Notes: generated by a model from the letters alone, not told the origin. A stretch of DNA of 64,000 nt from Geobacillus thermoleovorans (GCF_001610955.1 NZ_CP014335.1:2179001-2243000); one strand, 5' to 3'. Positions 35,765-46,516 are shown, counted from the stretch's first letter. Translations and numbers: made by a program.

Positions 35765-36553
35765 TTACTTTTGGAAAAACGCCCGCTTTGCCACCTTTTC
35801 CACAAGACCCGGAGCGAGCCGGTACAGCCGGCTGCCGAGATCCATCCAACGCGGCATGTTCACTTCGCGCGTTGGCGTCATCATCGCGGCAACAACGCGC
35901 TTCGCCACCGCCTCCGGCCTTAACATCCAACGCGAGACATTGCGCACATACTCTCCCGATTCATCAGCGGCCGAAAAAAAGTTCGTCTCCACCGGCCCCG
36001 GATTGACGGCCGTGACAAAAATGCCAAAGCGCCCCGCCTCGAGGCGGAGGCTGTCGGTAAAGCCAACGACCGCGTGTTTCGTCGCGGAATAGACGCTCGA
36101 CTTCGGCGTCGCGATTTTGCCGGCTTGCGACGCAATGTTGATAATATGACCGCTTCCTCTCTCTTTCATATGCGAATACACCGCCTTCGTACAGGCGATG
36201 AGGCCGAAGACGTTGACGGCAAACATCCTCTCCATTTCATCCAAGTCGATGTCCTCGACATAGCGAAAGACGCCAAACCCGGCGTTGTTGACCAACACAT
36301 CGATCGCGCCAAGATCCGCAATGAGCTGGGAAACAACCGCCTCGATCATGCCGCGGTCGCTGACATCAAGCGATGCATACGGGGCGCGAATACCGGTTTG
36401 CGCTTCGATCCGCGCGCTCGCTTCTTTCAGCCTTTCTTCACTGCGCGCCAAGAGCACCGGCACCGCCCCTTGGCGCGCCGCTTCATAGGCGATTTGCTCG
36501 CCAATTCCTCCCGACGCTCCGGTAATGACGACATGGCGCCCCTTCAGCCGCAC
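35765..36553 (-). CDS. yqjQ: Short-chain dehydrogenase/reductase (YqjQ-like)
   Basis: A 262-residue classical SDR. The cofactor motif is TGASGGIGEQIA, the structural motif NNAGFG, and the catalytic residues are the Ser in NIASQAG and YSATK. The Arg after the second strand (LLARSEERL) favours NADPH. Substrate unknown. It starts with a GTG at 36553 inside the last codons of yqjP (10-base overlap), so the two are coupled. Same pair as yqjP-yqjQ in B. subtilis. Confidence 0.9.
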   Translation of the reverse strand: MRLKGRHVVITGASGGIGEQIAYEAARQGAVPVLLARSEERLKEASARIEAQTGIRAPYASLDVSDRGMIEAVVSQLIADLGAIDVLVNNAGFGVFRYVEDIDLDEMERMFAVNVFGLIACTKAVYSHMKERGSGHIINIASQAGKIATPKSSVYSATKHAVVGFTDSLRLEAGRFGIFVTAVNPGPVETNFFSAADESGEYVRNVSRWMLRPEAVAKRVVAAMMTPTREVNMPRWMDLGSRLYRLAPGLVEKVAKRAFFQK

Positions 36554-37515
36554 ACCGACACCCCCACCGCTTCGTAGACGTATCGGCCGGCTTCTTGCTT
36601 TTTCGTCACATACCCGTTCGCCTCGAGATAATCAAGCTGGCCGATCGTCTCTGACATCGTCAGCATGAGCTGGCGTTCGTAAGCGGTCGGGAACAGCTTT
36701 TGACAAACGTCAAACACCGTATGCGGGCGTTCTTTCACCATTTCGAGCACCCGCTCGGCGCGCTGGCGTTGCTTACCCAGCCGCTCGCGAACGAGCGCCG
36801 GAATATCGGTCGCATCGTCGCCATGGCCGTTTAGCGAGCGAACGATATCGTATTGCAGCATTTTTTGCAGCGACTCGTTGTACTGCAACAACGGTTTCGG
36901 CCGTCCCGTCTCTCCTTCCGCCGGCGGCTCCATCATTGGATTCGGGGAAATATGAACAAGCAAATGATCGCCGCCGATCAGCAATCCGTCCGCCTCGCGG
37001 TAGAGGGCGATATGGCTTTGCGCATGCCCCGGCGTTTCGATGACCTGCCACCCGGGCATCCCCGGCACCGCGTCCCCTTCCGTCACCATGATGTCAAGCC
37101 CGCGCCGGCTTGCGTAGCGAAGCGATCCGCCTTCTTTGGACAGCTGACTGAACAAACGGCGGTCGACGCCGCATTCCGTAAAAAATTCCTGAAAAAATTG
37201 GACGTACCGCTCCATAAACGAACGTTCGCGGCGCAAAAACGGATCCGCTTTCGGATGGCCGATGATCGGCGCATGCGGAAAATAATCAAGCAAGCCGACA
37301 TGATCCGGATGATGGTGAGTAATGACGATTTGTTCAATATCCTCTGGCGCATAACCGACCTCGCCAAGCTGCTTCACAAACAGCTGCCATGCTTCCTCTG
37401 TTTTCACTCCGGCATCGACCAGCGTCAACCGATCGCCGGCGATCACGTACATATGCACATCGCCGACCGGAAACGGCGTCGGCACCGTGATCCGATACAC
37501 TCGTTCCTCGTTCAT
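36544..37515 (-). CDS. yqjP: Metallo-beta-lactamase-fold hydrolase (YqjP-like)
   Basis: A 323-residue MBL-fold hydrolase. The metal-binding motif is THHHPDHVGLLDYF, with a further His in ETPGHAQSHIAL and Asp in LLIGGDHLL. The C-terminal 80 residues form a helical/winged-helix domain common in this group (HTVFDVCQKLFP). Substrate unknown. The ATG at 37515 has AAGGGA upstream; an ATG in a longer frame lacks a ribosome binding site. A perfect palindrome lies about 60 bases upstream. Confidence 0.9.
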   Translation of the reverse strand: MNEERVYRITVPTPFPVGDVHMYVIAGDRLTLVDAGVKTEEAWQLFVKQLGEVGYAPEDIEQIVITHHHPDHVGLLDYFPHAPIIGHPKADPFLRRERSFMERYVQFFQEFFTECGVDRRLFSQLSKEGGSLRYASRRGLDIMVTEGDAVPGMPGWQVIETPGHAQSHIALYREADGLLIGGDHLLVHISPNPMMEPPAEGETGRPKPLLQYNESLQKMLQYDIVRSLNGHGDDATDIPALVRERLGKQRQRAERVLEMVKERPHTVFDVCQKLFPTAYERQLMLTMSETIGQLDYLEANGYVTKKQEAGRYVYEAVGVSVCG

Positions 37516-37575
37516 TGCGTTCCCTTCTTTCCTCAAGTTCATGAACCATCCCGTTCGAACCGTTTCATCAGTCAA

Positions 37576-37593
37576 AATGAATAGTTATTCATT
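37576..37593. promoter_or_regulatory. Palindromic operator candidate upstream of yqjP-yqjQ
   Basis: AATGAATA-GT-TATTCATT is a perfect 8-bp inverted repeat with a 2-base spacer. On the minus strand a TATAAT lies directly next to it, so a bound protein would block the promoter. It resembles TetR-family operators of the FadR kind; no regulator gene is nearby. Confidence 0.5.
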
Positions 37594-37685
37594 ATATTTT
37601 ATTTTACAGTTTACACCGATTTCATCCATTTGTCATGCCTTTTTCTTCCGCACGACGAAATTGCAAAAAAATTCGCTCTCCTCTC

Positions 37686-37715
37686 TTGACAACAGCGCCT
37701 GTCCCGCGGCATAAT
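37686..37715 (+). promoter_or_regulatory. SigA promoter of the proI T-box transcript
   Basis: TTGACA (37686-37691) and CATAAT (37710-37715) are separated by 18 bases. Transcription would start about 37722, just where the T-box stem I begins. Confidence 0.78.
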
Positions 37716-37725
37716 GACTAATAAC

Positions 37726-37990
37726 ATCACGGATACGGCAAACCGGCGATGAACAGGGCCAGTAAACCGCAAACGGCACCAGAGAGCGAAGCCCGCGGCT
37801 GGAAGGCTTTGCGGCCCTCTTTGCGGTTGAACCTACCCTAGGAGCTGTTAGGCCAACCTAAACGCCTCCCCGGCGTTATCGGGGCAGAGTCGGGCCTGTT
37901 TGGCGCTTGGGCCAAATCGGGCCAAAAAAGGTGGTACCGCGGAAACGAAGGTTTTCCGTCCTTTTGCAGGACGGGAAACCTTTTTCTTTT
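37726..37990 (+). promoter_or_regulatory. T-box riboswitch (probably proline) upstream of proI
   Basis: The leader holds the T-box sequence AGGTGGTACCGCG (37929-37941), followed by a terminator hairpin (about 37948-37981) and a T run. Stem I features include AGAGAGCGAAG. On its 3' side GAACCTACC is where the specifier codon would lie: CCT, proline. Uncharged tRNA-Pro would favour the antiterminator and switch on proI. The specifier assignment is by eye. Confidence 0.9.
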
Positions 37991-38021
37991 GGATGGATAC
38001 ACCAAGGCAAGGAGGAGTGGA

Positions 38022-38864
38022 ATGATGAACAACGAACGAACGATCGCGCTCATCGGCGCCGGCTCGATGGCGGAAGCGCTCATCGCCGGCATGACGAAAG
38101 CGTTTTGCCATCCGGCGCACATTGTCGTCGCCAACCGACAAAACCGCGCTCGGCTCGAGGAGCTGGCGCGCCAATACGGTGTTTGCACGGCGGGTTGCGC
38201 GCAAGAAGCCGTCAAACAAGCGGATATCGTCATTTTGGCGATGAAGCCGAAAGACGTCGTCGAAGCGATGAACGCCATCGCACCGACCCTCCGCGCCCAT
38301 CAGCTCATTCTTTCACTGCTCGCCGGCATCACGACCGAGACGATCGAACGGCTCGCCGGACGCAACATCCCTGTCGTGCGCGCCATGCCAAACACATCCG
38401 CCGCCGTCGGCTTATCAGCGACCGCGATCGCCGGCGGCCGCTTCGCCGCGAAAGAACATCTTGAGGTCGCCAAACAGCTGTTTGAAACGGTCGGCATCGT
38501 CGCTGTTGTGCCGGAGAAGGACTTGCATGCGGTCACCGGCCTGTCCGGGAGCGGTCCGGCGTATGTGTATTACTTGGTCGAAGCGATGGAAAAAGCGGCG
38601 GCCGACATCGGCCTTGAGCGAGATGTCGCCAAACGGCTCATTTTGCAAACGATCATCGGCGCAGCCGAGATGCTAAAAGCGTCCGACAAGCACCCATCCG
38701 TCCTGCGCCGTGAAGTCACGAGCCCAGGCGGCACGACCGAAGCCGGCATTGGCGTGCTTGAGCAATACCGGTTCCAAGAAGCGGTCATCGCCTGCATCCG
38801 CCGGGCGACGGCCCGCTCCGAAGAGCTCGGCAGCGCTCTTCTCGCTGCCATCGCCGAAGCGTAA
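38022..38864 (+). CDS. proI: Pyrroline-5-carboxylate reductase
   Basis: A 280-residue enzyme that makes proline from pyrroline-5-carboxylate with NAD(P)H. The Rossmann motif is LIGAGSMAEALIAG, and the conserved C-terminal signature is VTSPGGTTEAGIGVLE. The segment TGLSGSGPAYVYYLVEAM is also typical. GGAGGAG precedes the ATG at 38022. A proline-type T-box controls it, consistent with use in proline synthesis. In B. subtilis the matching gene (yqjO) is proI. Confidence 0.95.
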   Translation: MMNNERTIALIGAGSMAEALIAGMTKAFCHPAHIVVANRQNRARLEELARQYGVCTAGCAQEAVKQADIVILAMKPKDVVEAMNAIAPTLRAHQLILSLLAGITTETIERLAGRNIPVVRAMPNTSAAVGLSATAIAGGRFAAKEHLEVAKQLFETVGIVAVVPEKDLHAVTGLSGSGPAYVYYLVEAMEKAAADIGLERDVAKRLILQTIIGAAEMLKASDKHPSVLRREVTSPGGTTEAGIGVLEQYRFQEAVIACIRRATARSEELGSALLAAIAEA

Positions 38865-38897
38865 AGAGCGGACCTCCGGAGCGCGCCGCTCCTTTTC
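38865..38897 (+). terminator. Likely terminator of proI
   Basis: GAGCGG (38866-38871) pairs with CCGCTC (38886-38891), followed by CTTTTC. The stem is short with a GC-rich loop. Confidence 0.5.
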
Positions 38898-39004
38898 CCG
38901 CCTAGCCCGAACACGGCGACAATCCGTTTTATTTTGTTTTTGATAAGCAGCGTGCTATCATTCAGTAATGAACCATTCATTGGCCTAGAAAGGAGCTGCT
39001 TGTC

Positions 39005-40027
39005 ATGAACACGATGCTGTTTTCGCCGTATACAATCCGCGGGCTGACGCTGAAAAACCGAATTGTCATGTCGCCGATGTGCATGTATTCGTGCGACACG
39101 AAAGACGGCGCCGTACGCACGTGGCATAAAATCCACTACCCGGCTCGCGCTGTCGGCCAAGTCGGCTTGATTATCGTTGAAGCGACCGGCGTGACGCCGC
39201 AAGGTCGCATTTCTGAACGCGACTTAGGCATTTGGAGCGATGACCATATCGCCGGGCTTCGCGAACTCGTTGGGCTTGTGAAAGAGCATGGGGCGGCCAT
39301 CGGCATCCAGCTTGCCCATGCGGGGAGAAAATCGCAAGTGCCGGGAGAGATCATCGCTCCGTCAGCCGTCCCGTTTGATGATTCGTCGCCGACGCCAAAA
39401 GAAATGACGAAAGCCGACATTGAAGAAACGGTGCAAGCGTTCCAAAACGGCGCACGGCGCGCGAAGGAAGCCGGCTTTGACGTCATTGAAATCCATGCCG
39501 CCCACGGCTACCTCATTAACGAATTTTTATCGCCGCTCTCCAACCGGCGCCAAGACGAGTACGGCGGCTCTCCGGAAAACCGTTACCGTTTCTTGGGCGA
39601 GGTGATCGACGCTGTCCGCGAGGTGTGGGACGGACCGCTTTTTGTCCGCATCTCGGCGTCCGACTACCATCCGGACGGGCTGACGGCCAAAGACTATGTC
39701 CCATACGCCAAGCGGATGAAAGAACAAGGAGTCGACCTCGTCGATGTCAGCTCCGGCGCTATTGTTCCGGCGCGCATGAACGTCTATCCCGGCTACCAAG
39801 TGCCATTTGCCGAACTGATCCGCCGTGAAGCAGACATCCCGACCGGCGCTGTCGGCCTCATTACGTCCGGCTGGCAAGCGGAAGAAATTTTGCAAAACGG
39901 CCGCGCCGATCTCGTCTTTTTGGGGCGCGAGCTGCTGCGCAACCCGTATTGGCCATACGCCGCGGCGAGAGAGCTGGGCGCAAAAATCTCGGCGCCCGTC
40001 CAATATGAGCGCGGCTGGCGGTTTTAA
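39005..40027 (+). CDS. namA: NADPH dehydrogenase NamA (Old Yellow Enzyme family)
   Basis: A 340-residue FMN ene-reductase of the YqjM type. Key parts are [11 protein letters not shown] (with the YqjM-type Cys), [12 protein letters not shown], the substrate-binding [26 protein letters not shown] region (His pair), and [13 protein letters not shown] at the C-terminus. It reduces alpha,beta-unsaturated carbonyls and nitro compounds, probably for detoxification. AGGAG precedes the ATG. A short dyad, AATGAA-CCA-TTCATT (38967-38981), lies just upstream. It ends in a 4-base tail-to-tail overlap with rnz. Confidence 0.95.
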
Positions 40028-40947
40028 CCGCGCGGGATCGAAAACGAGGCGAAATCAACGGCGAGCTCGGTGTTCGGAAACACGCTGCGCGCCTCGGCGA
40101 CGAGCTGCAGCGCCGCCTCACCTTGGTAGCGAGAGCTGATATGGGTCAAAATAAGCCGCTTCGCCCCGGCCCGCCTCGCCACCTCGGCTGCGTCTGTGGT
40201 CGTGGAATGGAAATAGTCATGGGCCAGCCGCTGTTCCGCCGCGGCAAACGTCGCCTCGTGGACGACGACATCGGCATCGCGGGCGAGTTCAATCGCCGCT
40301 TCGCAAAAACGGGTGTCGCCCAACACGGCGACGATTCTCCCCTTTTGCGGCGGCCCGACAAATTCGCGCCCGTCGATGACCGTGCCGTCATCCAGCACGA
40401 CCGTTTTTCCTTGCTTAATTTCTTGATAAATCGGGCCGGGGCGGACGCCGAGTGCTTGCAATCGCTCGACCAAGAGCGGGCCGGGCAAATCTTTTTCAAC
40501 GACGCGGAAACCGTATGACGGCATGCCGTGATCGAGCCGTTTGGCGATGACGGAAAACCGTTCATCGTCAAAAATGACGCCCTCATCGATCTCCACAATG
40601 TTCAGTTCATACCGGAGCTTTGTCCCGCTGACGGCAAGGGCCGTTTCGACAAACGAGCGAATGCCTTTTGGGCCGAAAACCGTAAGCGGCGTCTCGCCGC
40701 TTTGAAACGAACGGCTGCCTAGCAGTCCAGGCAATCCGAACAAATGGTCGCCATGCAAGTGCGTAATAAAAATATGCTCGATGCGGCGCGGGCGAATGGC
40801 GGTATGCAAAATTTGATGCTGCGTCGCTTCGCCGCAGTCAAACAGCCATGTCGCCCCGCGCTCGTCAAGCAGCTGCAGGGCGACGGACGATACGTTGCGC
40901 TCTTTGGCCGGCACGCCGGCACCCGTGCCTAAAAACAACAGTTCCAA
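40024..40947 (-). CDS. rnz: Ribonuclease Z
   Basis: A 307-residue tRNase Z of the short form that removes tRNA 3' trailers. The metal motif [15 protein letters not shown] is present, as are the [25 protein letters not shown] and LTHISSRY segments. The N-terminus [20 protein letters not shown] is typical. It starts with TTG at 40947 after AAAGGAGTG. It converges on namA and shares the TTAA at their ends. Confidence 0.95.
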
Positions 40948-41102
40948 CGCGCTTCACTCCTTTTTCTCGCTCAACATTGCCTGTTGTTAGCGTACCAATG
41001 TCAAAACGGCTTTTCAACTTTCTTTTGCGCTCAAAAACGCCGGGTTGGCGCCCGGCTCTTTCATGAACATAAACGCTTTCCCGCCGGAAAGCAACAAAGT
41101 GT

Positions 41103-41131
41103 TTGCGTTCCGACCGGCAAACCTCTACAAT
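41103..41131 (+). promoter_or_regulatory. SigA promoter of zwf
   Basis: TTGCGT (41103-41108) and TACAAT (41126-41131) are separated by 17 bases, 45 bases upstream of the zwf start. Confidence 0.65.
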
Positions 41132-41175
41132 GGTTTCATTGAAGAGACAAATTTGGTTAAAGCGAGGTACATACG

Positions 41176-42669
41176 GTGGACAACATGAACCCGAAATCGA
41201 TCATCGTCATTTTCGGAGCGACGGGAGATTTGGCGAAACGGAAACTGTTTCCTTCCCTTTACCGCCTGTATGAAAAAGGGCACCTAAACGACCAGTTCGC
41301 CGTCGTCGGCGTGGCGCGCCGTCCGCTGTCGGCCGATGAGTTCCGGAACTATGTACGCGACTCGGTCGAAACGGCGTTTCACCAAAAGCTCGCCGACGGC
41401 CGATTCACCTCCCATTTCTACTATCATCCGTTCGACGTGACGGAAGCCGAGTCGTACCAGCGCTTAAAGTCGCTCCTCGAACAGCTCGACGGCACATACA
41501 AGACCGAAGGCAACCGCATCTTTTATTTGGCGATGGCGCCGGAATTTTTCGGCACCGTTACTTCCCGCTTGCAGTCGGAAGGATTGACGGAAACGCACGG
41601 CTTTAAGCGGCTCGTCATCGAAAAGCCGTTCGGGCATGACTTGGCGAGCGCCGAGAAGCTGAATGACGAGATTCGCCGCGTCTTTTCCGAGCGGGAAATC
41701 TACCGGATCGACCATTACCTCGGCAAAGAAATGGTGCAAAACATCGAGGTCATCCGCTTTTCAAACGCCATTTTCGAGCCGCTTTGGAACAACCGGTTCA
41801 TCGCCAACATTCAAATCACATCGAGCGAAACGCTCGGCGTCGAAGACCGCGGCCGCTACTACGACCATTCCGGGGCGCTGCGCGACATGGTGCAAAACCA
41901 TATGCTGCAAATGGTCGCCCTGTTGGCGATGGAGCCGCCGATCAAACTAACAACTGATGACATCCGCCATGAAAAAGTGAAAGTGTTGCGCGCCTTGCGC
42001 CCGATTGTGCACGATGAAGTCGACCGCTATTTCGTGCGCGGCCAATACGGACGCGGAACCATCCACGGCAAACACGTGCCGGCGTACCGCGAAGAGCCGA
42101 ACGTCGATCCGAACTCGAACACGGAAACGTTCGTCGCCGGAAAACTTTTGATCGACAACTTCCGCTGGGCCGGCGTGCCGTTTTACATCCGCACCGGCAA
42201 ACGGATGGCGGAAAAATCGACAAAAATCGTCGTCCAATTTAAAGATGTACCGATGAACTTGTATTACCGGACGAATGAGACGATCGCCCCGAACTTGCTC
42301 GTCATCCACATCCAGCCGGACGAAGGGATCACCCTTCATTTAAACGGCAAAAAAACCGGGGAATCGACGACCATAACAGCTCCATTTCAACTCGACTATT
42401 GCAACAACTGCATCGACGGCATCAACACGCCCGAAGCGTACGAAAAGCTGTTGTACGACTGCATGCGCGGCGACGCGACGAACTTCACCCATTGGGACGA
42501 GGTGGCAGCGTCATGGCAATTTGTCGACCCAATTTCTGAGGTGTGGGCGAACACAAAAGCTTCCGACTTTCCGAACTACGCGGCTGGCTCCATGGGCCCG
42601 GCGGCTGCGGACGAGCTGCTCAAACAAGACGGCTTCCACTGGTGGCCGATCGAGCATCCGCGTTCGTAA
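41176..42669 (+). CDS. zwf: Glucose-6-phosphate 1-dehydrogenase
   Basis: A 497-residue enzyme, first step of the oxidative pentose-phosphate pathway. NADP site: IVIFGATGDLAKRKLFPSL. Active site: RIDHYLGKEMVQN with the catalytic His. The KPFGHDLASA loop is also present. The GTG at 41176 is the likely start, after GCGAGGT; an ATG three codons later is too far from the ribosome binding site. In B. subtilis rnz, zwf and gndA are neighbours; here gndA is 8.7 kb away behind an accessory island. Confidence 0.96.
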   Translation: MDNMNPKSIIVIFGATGDLAKRKLFPSLYRLYEKGHLNDQFAVVGVARRPLSADEFRNYVRDSVETAFHQKLADGRFTSHFYYHPFDVTEAESYQRLKSLLEQLDGTYKTEGNRIFYLAMAPEFFGTVTSRLQSEGLTETHGFKRLVIEKPFGHDLASAEKLNDEIRRVFSEREIYRIDHYLGKEMVQNIEVIRFSNAIFEPLWNNRFIANIQITSSETLGVEDRGRYYDHSGALRDMVQNHMLQMVALLAMEPPIKLTTDDIRHEKVKVLRALRPIVHDEVDRYFVRGQYGRGTIHGKHVPAYREEPNVDPNSNTETFVAGKLLIDNFRWAGVPFYIRTGKRMAEKSTKIVVQFKDVPMNLYYRTNETIAPNLLVIHIQPDEGITLHLNGKKTGESTTITAPFQLDYCNNCIDGINTPEAYEKLLYDCMRGDATNFTHWDEVAASWQFVDPISEVWANTKASDFPNYAAGSMGPAAADELLKQDGFHWWPIEHPRS

Positions 42670-42670
42670 A

Positions 42671-42708
42671 GACGCGATGGGCCCGCCTGTTGCGCCCATC
42701 TCGTCCTC
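42671..42708 (+). terminator. Likely terminator of zwf
   Basis: GACGCGATGGGC (42671-42682) pairs with GCCCATCTCGTC (42693-42704), one mismatch, followed by a C/T-rich stretch. Confidence 0.55.
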
Positions 42709-42769
42709 TTTGCCAAACCAACATAGGGCGCTTGCCCCTTTATCCCTCATGCAAAGGAGCGAATGAACG

Positions 42770-43387
42770 ATGAAAGTGTATGACGTCACGGCCCCGATTT
42801 ACGAGGGCATGCCCGTGTATAAAAACAAACCGGAAAAACAGCCGAAGCGCACCACCGTCACCAACGGCTATGTGACCGAATCGCGCATTGACATGGACGT
42901 GCACACCGGCACGCACATTGACGCCCCTCTTCATATGGTCGAAGGCGGGGCGACGTTTGAAACGATTCCATTGGACGACCTCGTCGGCCCGTGCAAGCTG
43001 TTCGATTTGACGCATGTCAACGACCGGATCACGAAAGACGACATCGCGCATCTTGACATTCAAAAAGGCGACTTCGTTCTGTTTAAAACGAAAAACTCCT
43101 TTGATGATGCATTTAACTTTGAGTTTATTTTCGTCGCCGAAGACGCGGCCCGGTATCTAGCCGACAAACACATCCGCGGCGTCGGCATCGACGCCCTTGG
43201 CATCGAACGGGCGCAAGAAGGCCACCCGACCCATAAAACGCTGTTTGGCGCCGGTGTCATCGTCATCGAAGGGCTGCGGCTGAAAGACGTCCCCGAAGGC
43301 CGCTATTTCATGGTCGCCGCCCCTCTCAAACTCGTCGGCACCGACGCCGCCCCGGCGCGCGTCTTGCTGTTGGACCGCGAGCCGTAA
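42770..43387 (+). CDS. Cyclase-family hydrolase (kynurenine formamidase-like)
   Basis: A 205-residue metal-dependent hydrolase of the cyclase family. The zinc motif HTGTHIDAPLH is complete (near residue 46). The N-terminus VYDVTAPIYEGMPVYKN is typical. Members open formylkynurenine or other amides; no kynurenine genes are nearby, so the substrate is unknown. GCAAAGGAGCG precedes the ATG. It is the first gene of the accessory region between zwf and gndA. A terminator follows at once. Confidence 0.88.
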   Translation: MKVYDVTAPIYEGMPVYKNKPEKQPKRTTVTNGYVTESRIDMDVHTGTHIDAPLHMVEGGATFETIPLDDLVGPCKLFDLTHVNDRITKDDIAHLDIQKGDFVLFKTKNSFDDAFNFEFIFVAEDAARYLADKHIRGVGIDALGIERAQEGHPTHKTLFGAGVIVIEGLRLKDVPEGRYFMVAAPLKLVGTDAAPARVLLLDREP

Positions 43388-43422
43388 AAACAGCCGGTCC
43401 CCCGATGGGACCGGCTGTTTGA
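43388..43422. terminator. Terminator after the cyclase gene
   Basis: AAACAGCCGGTCCC pairs with GGGACCGGCTGTTT (43388-43420), with T's on the plus side and T's from the A-run on the minus side. Confidence 0.85.
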
Positions 43423-43466
43423 TCATGTCAAATTGAATATTCGCCATGGCCGCCCTAAAGACTGGT

Positions 43467-43489
43467 AAAATGGCGGGGGCTTCCCCGCC
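43467..43489 (-). terminator. Terminator of the GH1 gene
   Basis: GGCGGGG pairs with CCCCGCC around CTT at 43471-43488, followed by TTTTACC on the minus strand. It lies just past the bgl stop codon. Confidence 0.7.
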
Positions 43490-43494
43490 TCTGT

Positions 43495-44874
<1,380 letters not shown>

Positions 44875-44964
44875 CTATCTGTGAACAGACGTGTTTAAGT
44901 GATTGAACGCCTTGGAAAATTCACCTTTGGGCATCATCCTCATGATGACATATTTGCTTCTTTA

Positions 44965-44997
44965 TAAAACGAGACGAGCGGAGGTACGAGCCCGTCT
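44965..44997 (-). terminator. Original terminator of the propeller gene, cut off by the TnpB element
   Basis: On the minus strand AGACGGGC pairs with GCTCGTCT (one G-U pair), followed by CGTTTTAT. In the uninterrupted locus it would lie 64 bases after the stop codon of the beta-propeller gene; the transposon now separates them by 1.45 kb. The rest of the 44863-45061 gap shows nothing else recognisable. Confidence 0.55.
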
Positions 44998-45061
44998 AGA
45001 CGTTGTGAAAACTGTTTCATGCGCTTTGGAGAACCAACGCTCCCAGCAATGGCAATTTTAT

Positions 45062-46516
45062 CTTAATTAGGCGAGAAGACTCCCACTTCAACGAAGCGAA
45101 GCGGAGTAAGTGGGAGATGAATCGCCTTAACTATATTTTGCTGAAAATAGGATAGATTCAGTAAAATATAGTATAATATAGTTAGATGGGAGGTGAAAAA
45201 ATGTATTTTTGTATCAAACAACAGCTAAATGGTTTGACCAAAGAAGAATACTTGACTCTTCGAGAACTGTGCCATATTGCCAAGAACATGTACAACGTCG
45301 GATTGTACAATGTCAGACAATACTATTTTGAACACAAGGAATTTCTTAATTATGAGAAAAACTATCATCTTGCAAAAACTAACGAAAACTATAAGCTGTT
45401 AAACAGCAACATGGCACAGCAAATTTTAAAAAAGGTCAATGAAGCCTTTAAATCTTTCTTTGGTTTGATCAGTCTTGCCAAACAAGGAAAATATGACCAC
45501 AAGGCTATCAGTATTCCAAAATATCTTAAAAAAGATGGCTTTCATTCACTGATCATTGGCCAGATTCGTATAGACGGCAACAAATTCACGATACCGTATT
45601 CTCGCCTATTTAAAAAGACTCACAAGCCTATCACGATAACGATTCCGCCTGTGTTACTGGACAAAAAGATTAAGCAGATTGAAATCATTCCTAAGCATCA
45701 TGCCAGGTTCTTTGAGATTCAGTACAAATATGAAATGCCTGAAGATCAAAGAGAATTAAATGACCAAAAAGCACTGGCAATTGATTTAGGATTAAACAAT
45801 TTTGCCACTTGTGTCACATCAGACGGCAGATCATTCATCATTGATGGGCGGAGATTAAAAAGTATAAATCAATGGTTTAACAAAGAAAATGCCAGACTTC
45901 AAAGCATGAAAGATAAGCAAAAAATCAAAGGCACCACTCGTAAACAGGCTTTGCTTGCTATGAATCGCAATAATAAAGTGAATGATTATATCAACAAGAC
46001 TTGCCGTTACATCATTAACTACTGTATTGAAAATCAAATTGGCAAACTTGTCATTGGCTATGCGGAAACATGGCAACGCAATATTAATCTAGGAAAAAAA
46101 ACAAATCAAAACTTTGTCAATATTCCTCTCGGTAACATAAAAGAAAAACTAGAATATCTTTGTGAATTTTACGGCATTGAATTCTTGAAACAGGAAGAAT
46201 CATATACGTCTCAAGCCAGCTTTTTTGACGGCGATGAGATTCCTGAATATAATGCCGACAATCCAAAAGAATATAAGTTCAGCGGCAAACGTATTAAGCG
46301 CGGCTTGTATCGAACAAAGTCTGGCAAACTAATTAATGCTGATGTCAATGGCGCATTAAACATCTTAAAGAAAAGTAAAGCTGTAGACCTGAGTGTCTTA
46401 TGCTCTAGCGGCGAAGTGGACACGCCTCAAAGAATAAGGATTGCTTGAAGCAGTCAAACTTCTTTGGAAGCCCCCACTTCAAATTTTCGCTAGAAAATTA
46501 AGTGGGGGTAGTTCAC
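45062..46516 (+). mobile_element. TnpB-only IS200/IS605-type element
   Basis: About 1.45 kb carrying tnpB but no tnpA. Subterminal hairpins lie at 45080-45116 (CTCCCACTT...AAGTGGGAG) and 46471-46508 (CCCCCACTT...AAGTGGGGG). The right end reads GGTAGTTCAC, a typical family end. Removing 45062-46516 joins TTTTAT to TGAGACAG and restores CTG TCT CAA TAA at the end of the neighbouring minus-strand gene, which supports these boundaries and a TTTAT target. There is no target duplication, as expected for this family. Base composition is much more AT-rich than the neighbours. Confidence 0.85.
45201..46448 (+). CDS. tnpB: RNA-guided nuclease TnpB
   Basis: A 415-residue TnpB. The three RuvC catalytic residues are intact: D195 ([10 protein letters not shown]), E289 (IGYAETWQ) and D381 ([13 protein letters not shown]). 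The usual four-cysteine zinc ribbon is absent; instead the segment [12 protein letters not shown] ... [18 protein letters not shown] lies between RuvC-II and RuvC-III, as in one known subgroup. TnpB cleaves DNA next to a short target motif using an omega RNA from the element's right end, which favours retention of the element. The ATG at 45201 follows GGGAGGTG. Confidence 0.92.
   Translation: MYFCIKQQLNGLTKEEYLTLRELCHIAKNMYNVGLYNVRQYYFEHKEFLNYEKNYHLAKTNENYKLLNSNMAQQILKKVNEAFKSFFGLISLAKQGKYDHKAISIPKYLKKDGFHSLIIGQIRIDGNKFTIPYSRLFKKTHKPITITIPPVLLDKKIKQIEIIPKHHARFFEIQYKYEMPEDQRELNDQKALAIDLGLNNFATCVTSDGRSFIIDGRRLKSINQWFNKENARLQSMKDKQKIKGTTRKQALLAMNRNNKVNDYINKTCRYIINYCIENQIGKLVIGYAETWQRNINLGKKTNQNFVNIPLGNIKEKLEYLCEFYGIEFLKQEESYTSQASFFDGDEIPEYNADNPKEYKFSGKRIKRGLYRTKSGKLINADVNGALNILKKSKAVDLSVLCSSGEVDTPQRIRIA

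Noticed and set aside
41060..41080. CcpA (cre) site upstream of zwf
   Set aside because: The AAACGCTTTC stretch matches the cre consensus at too few positions.
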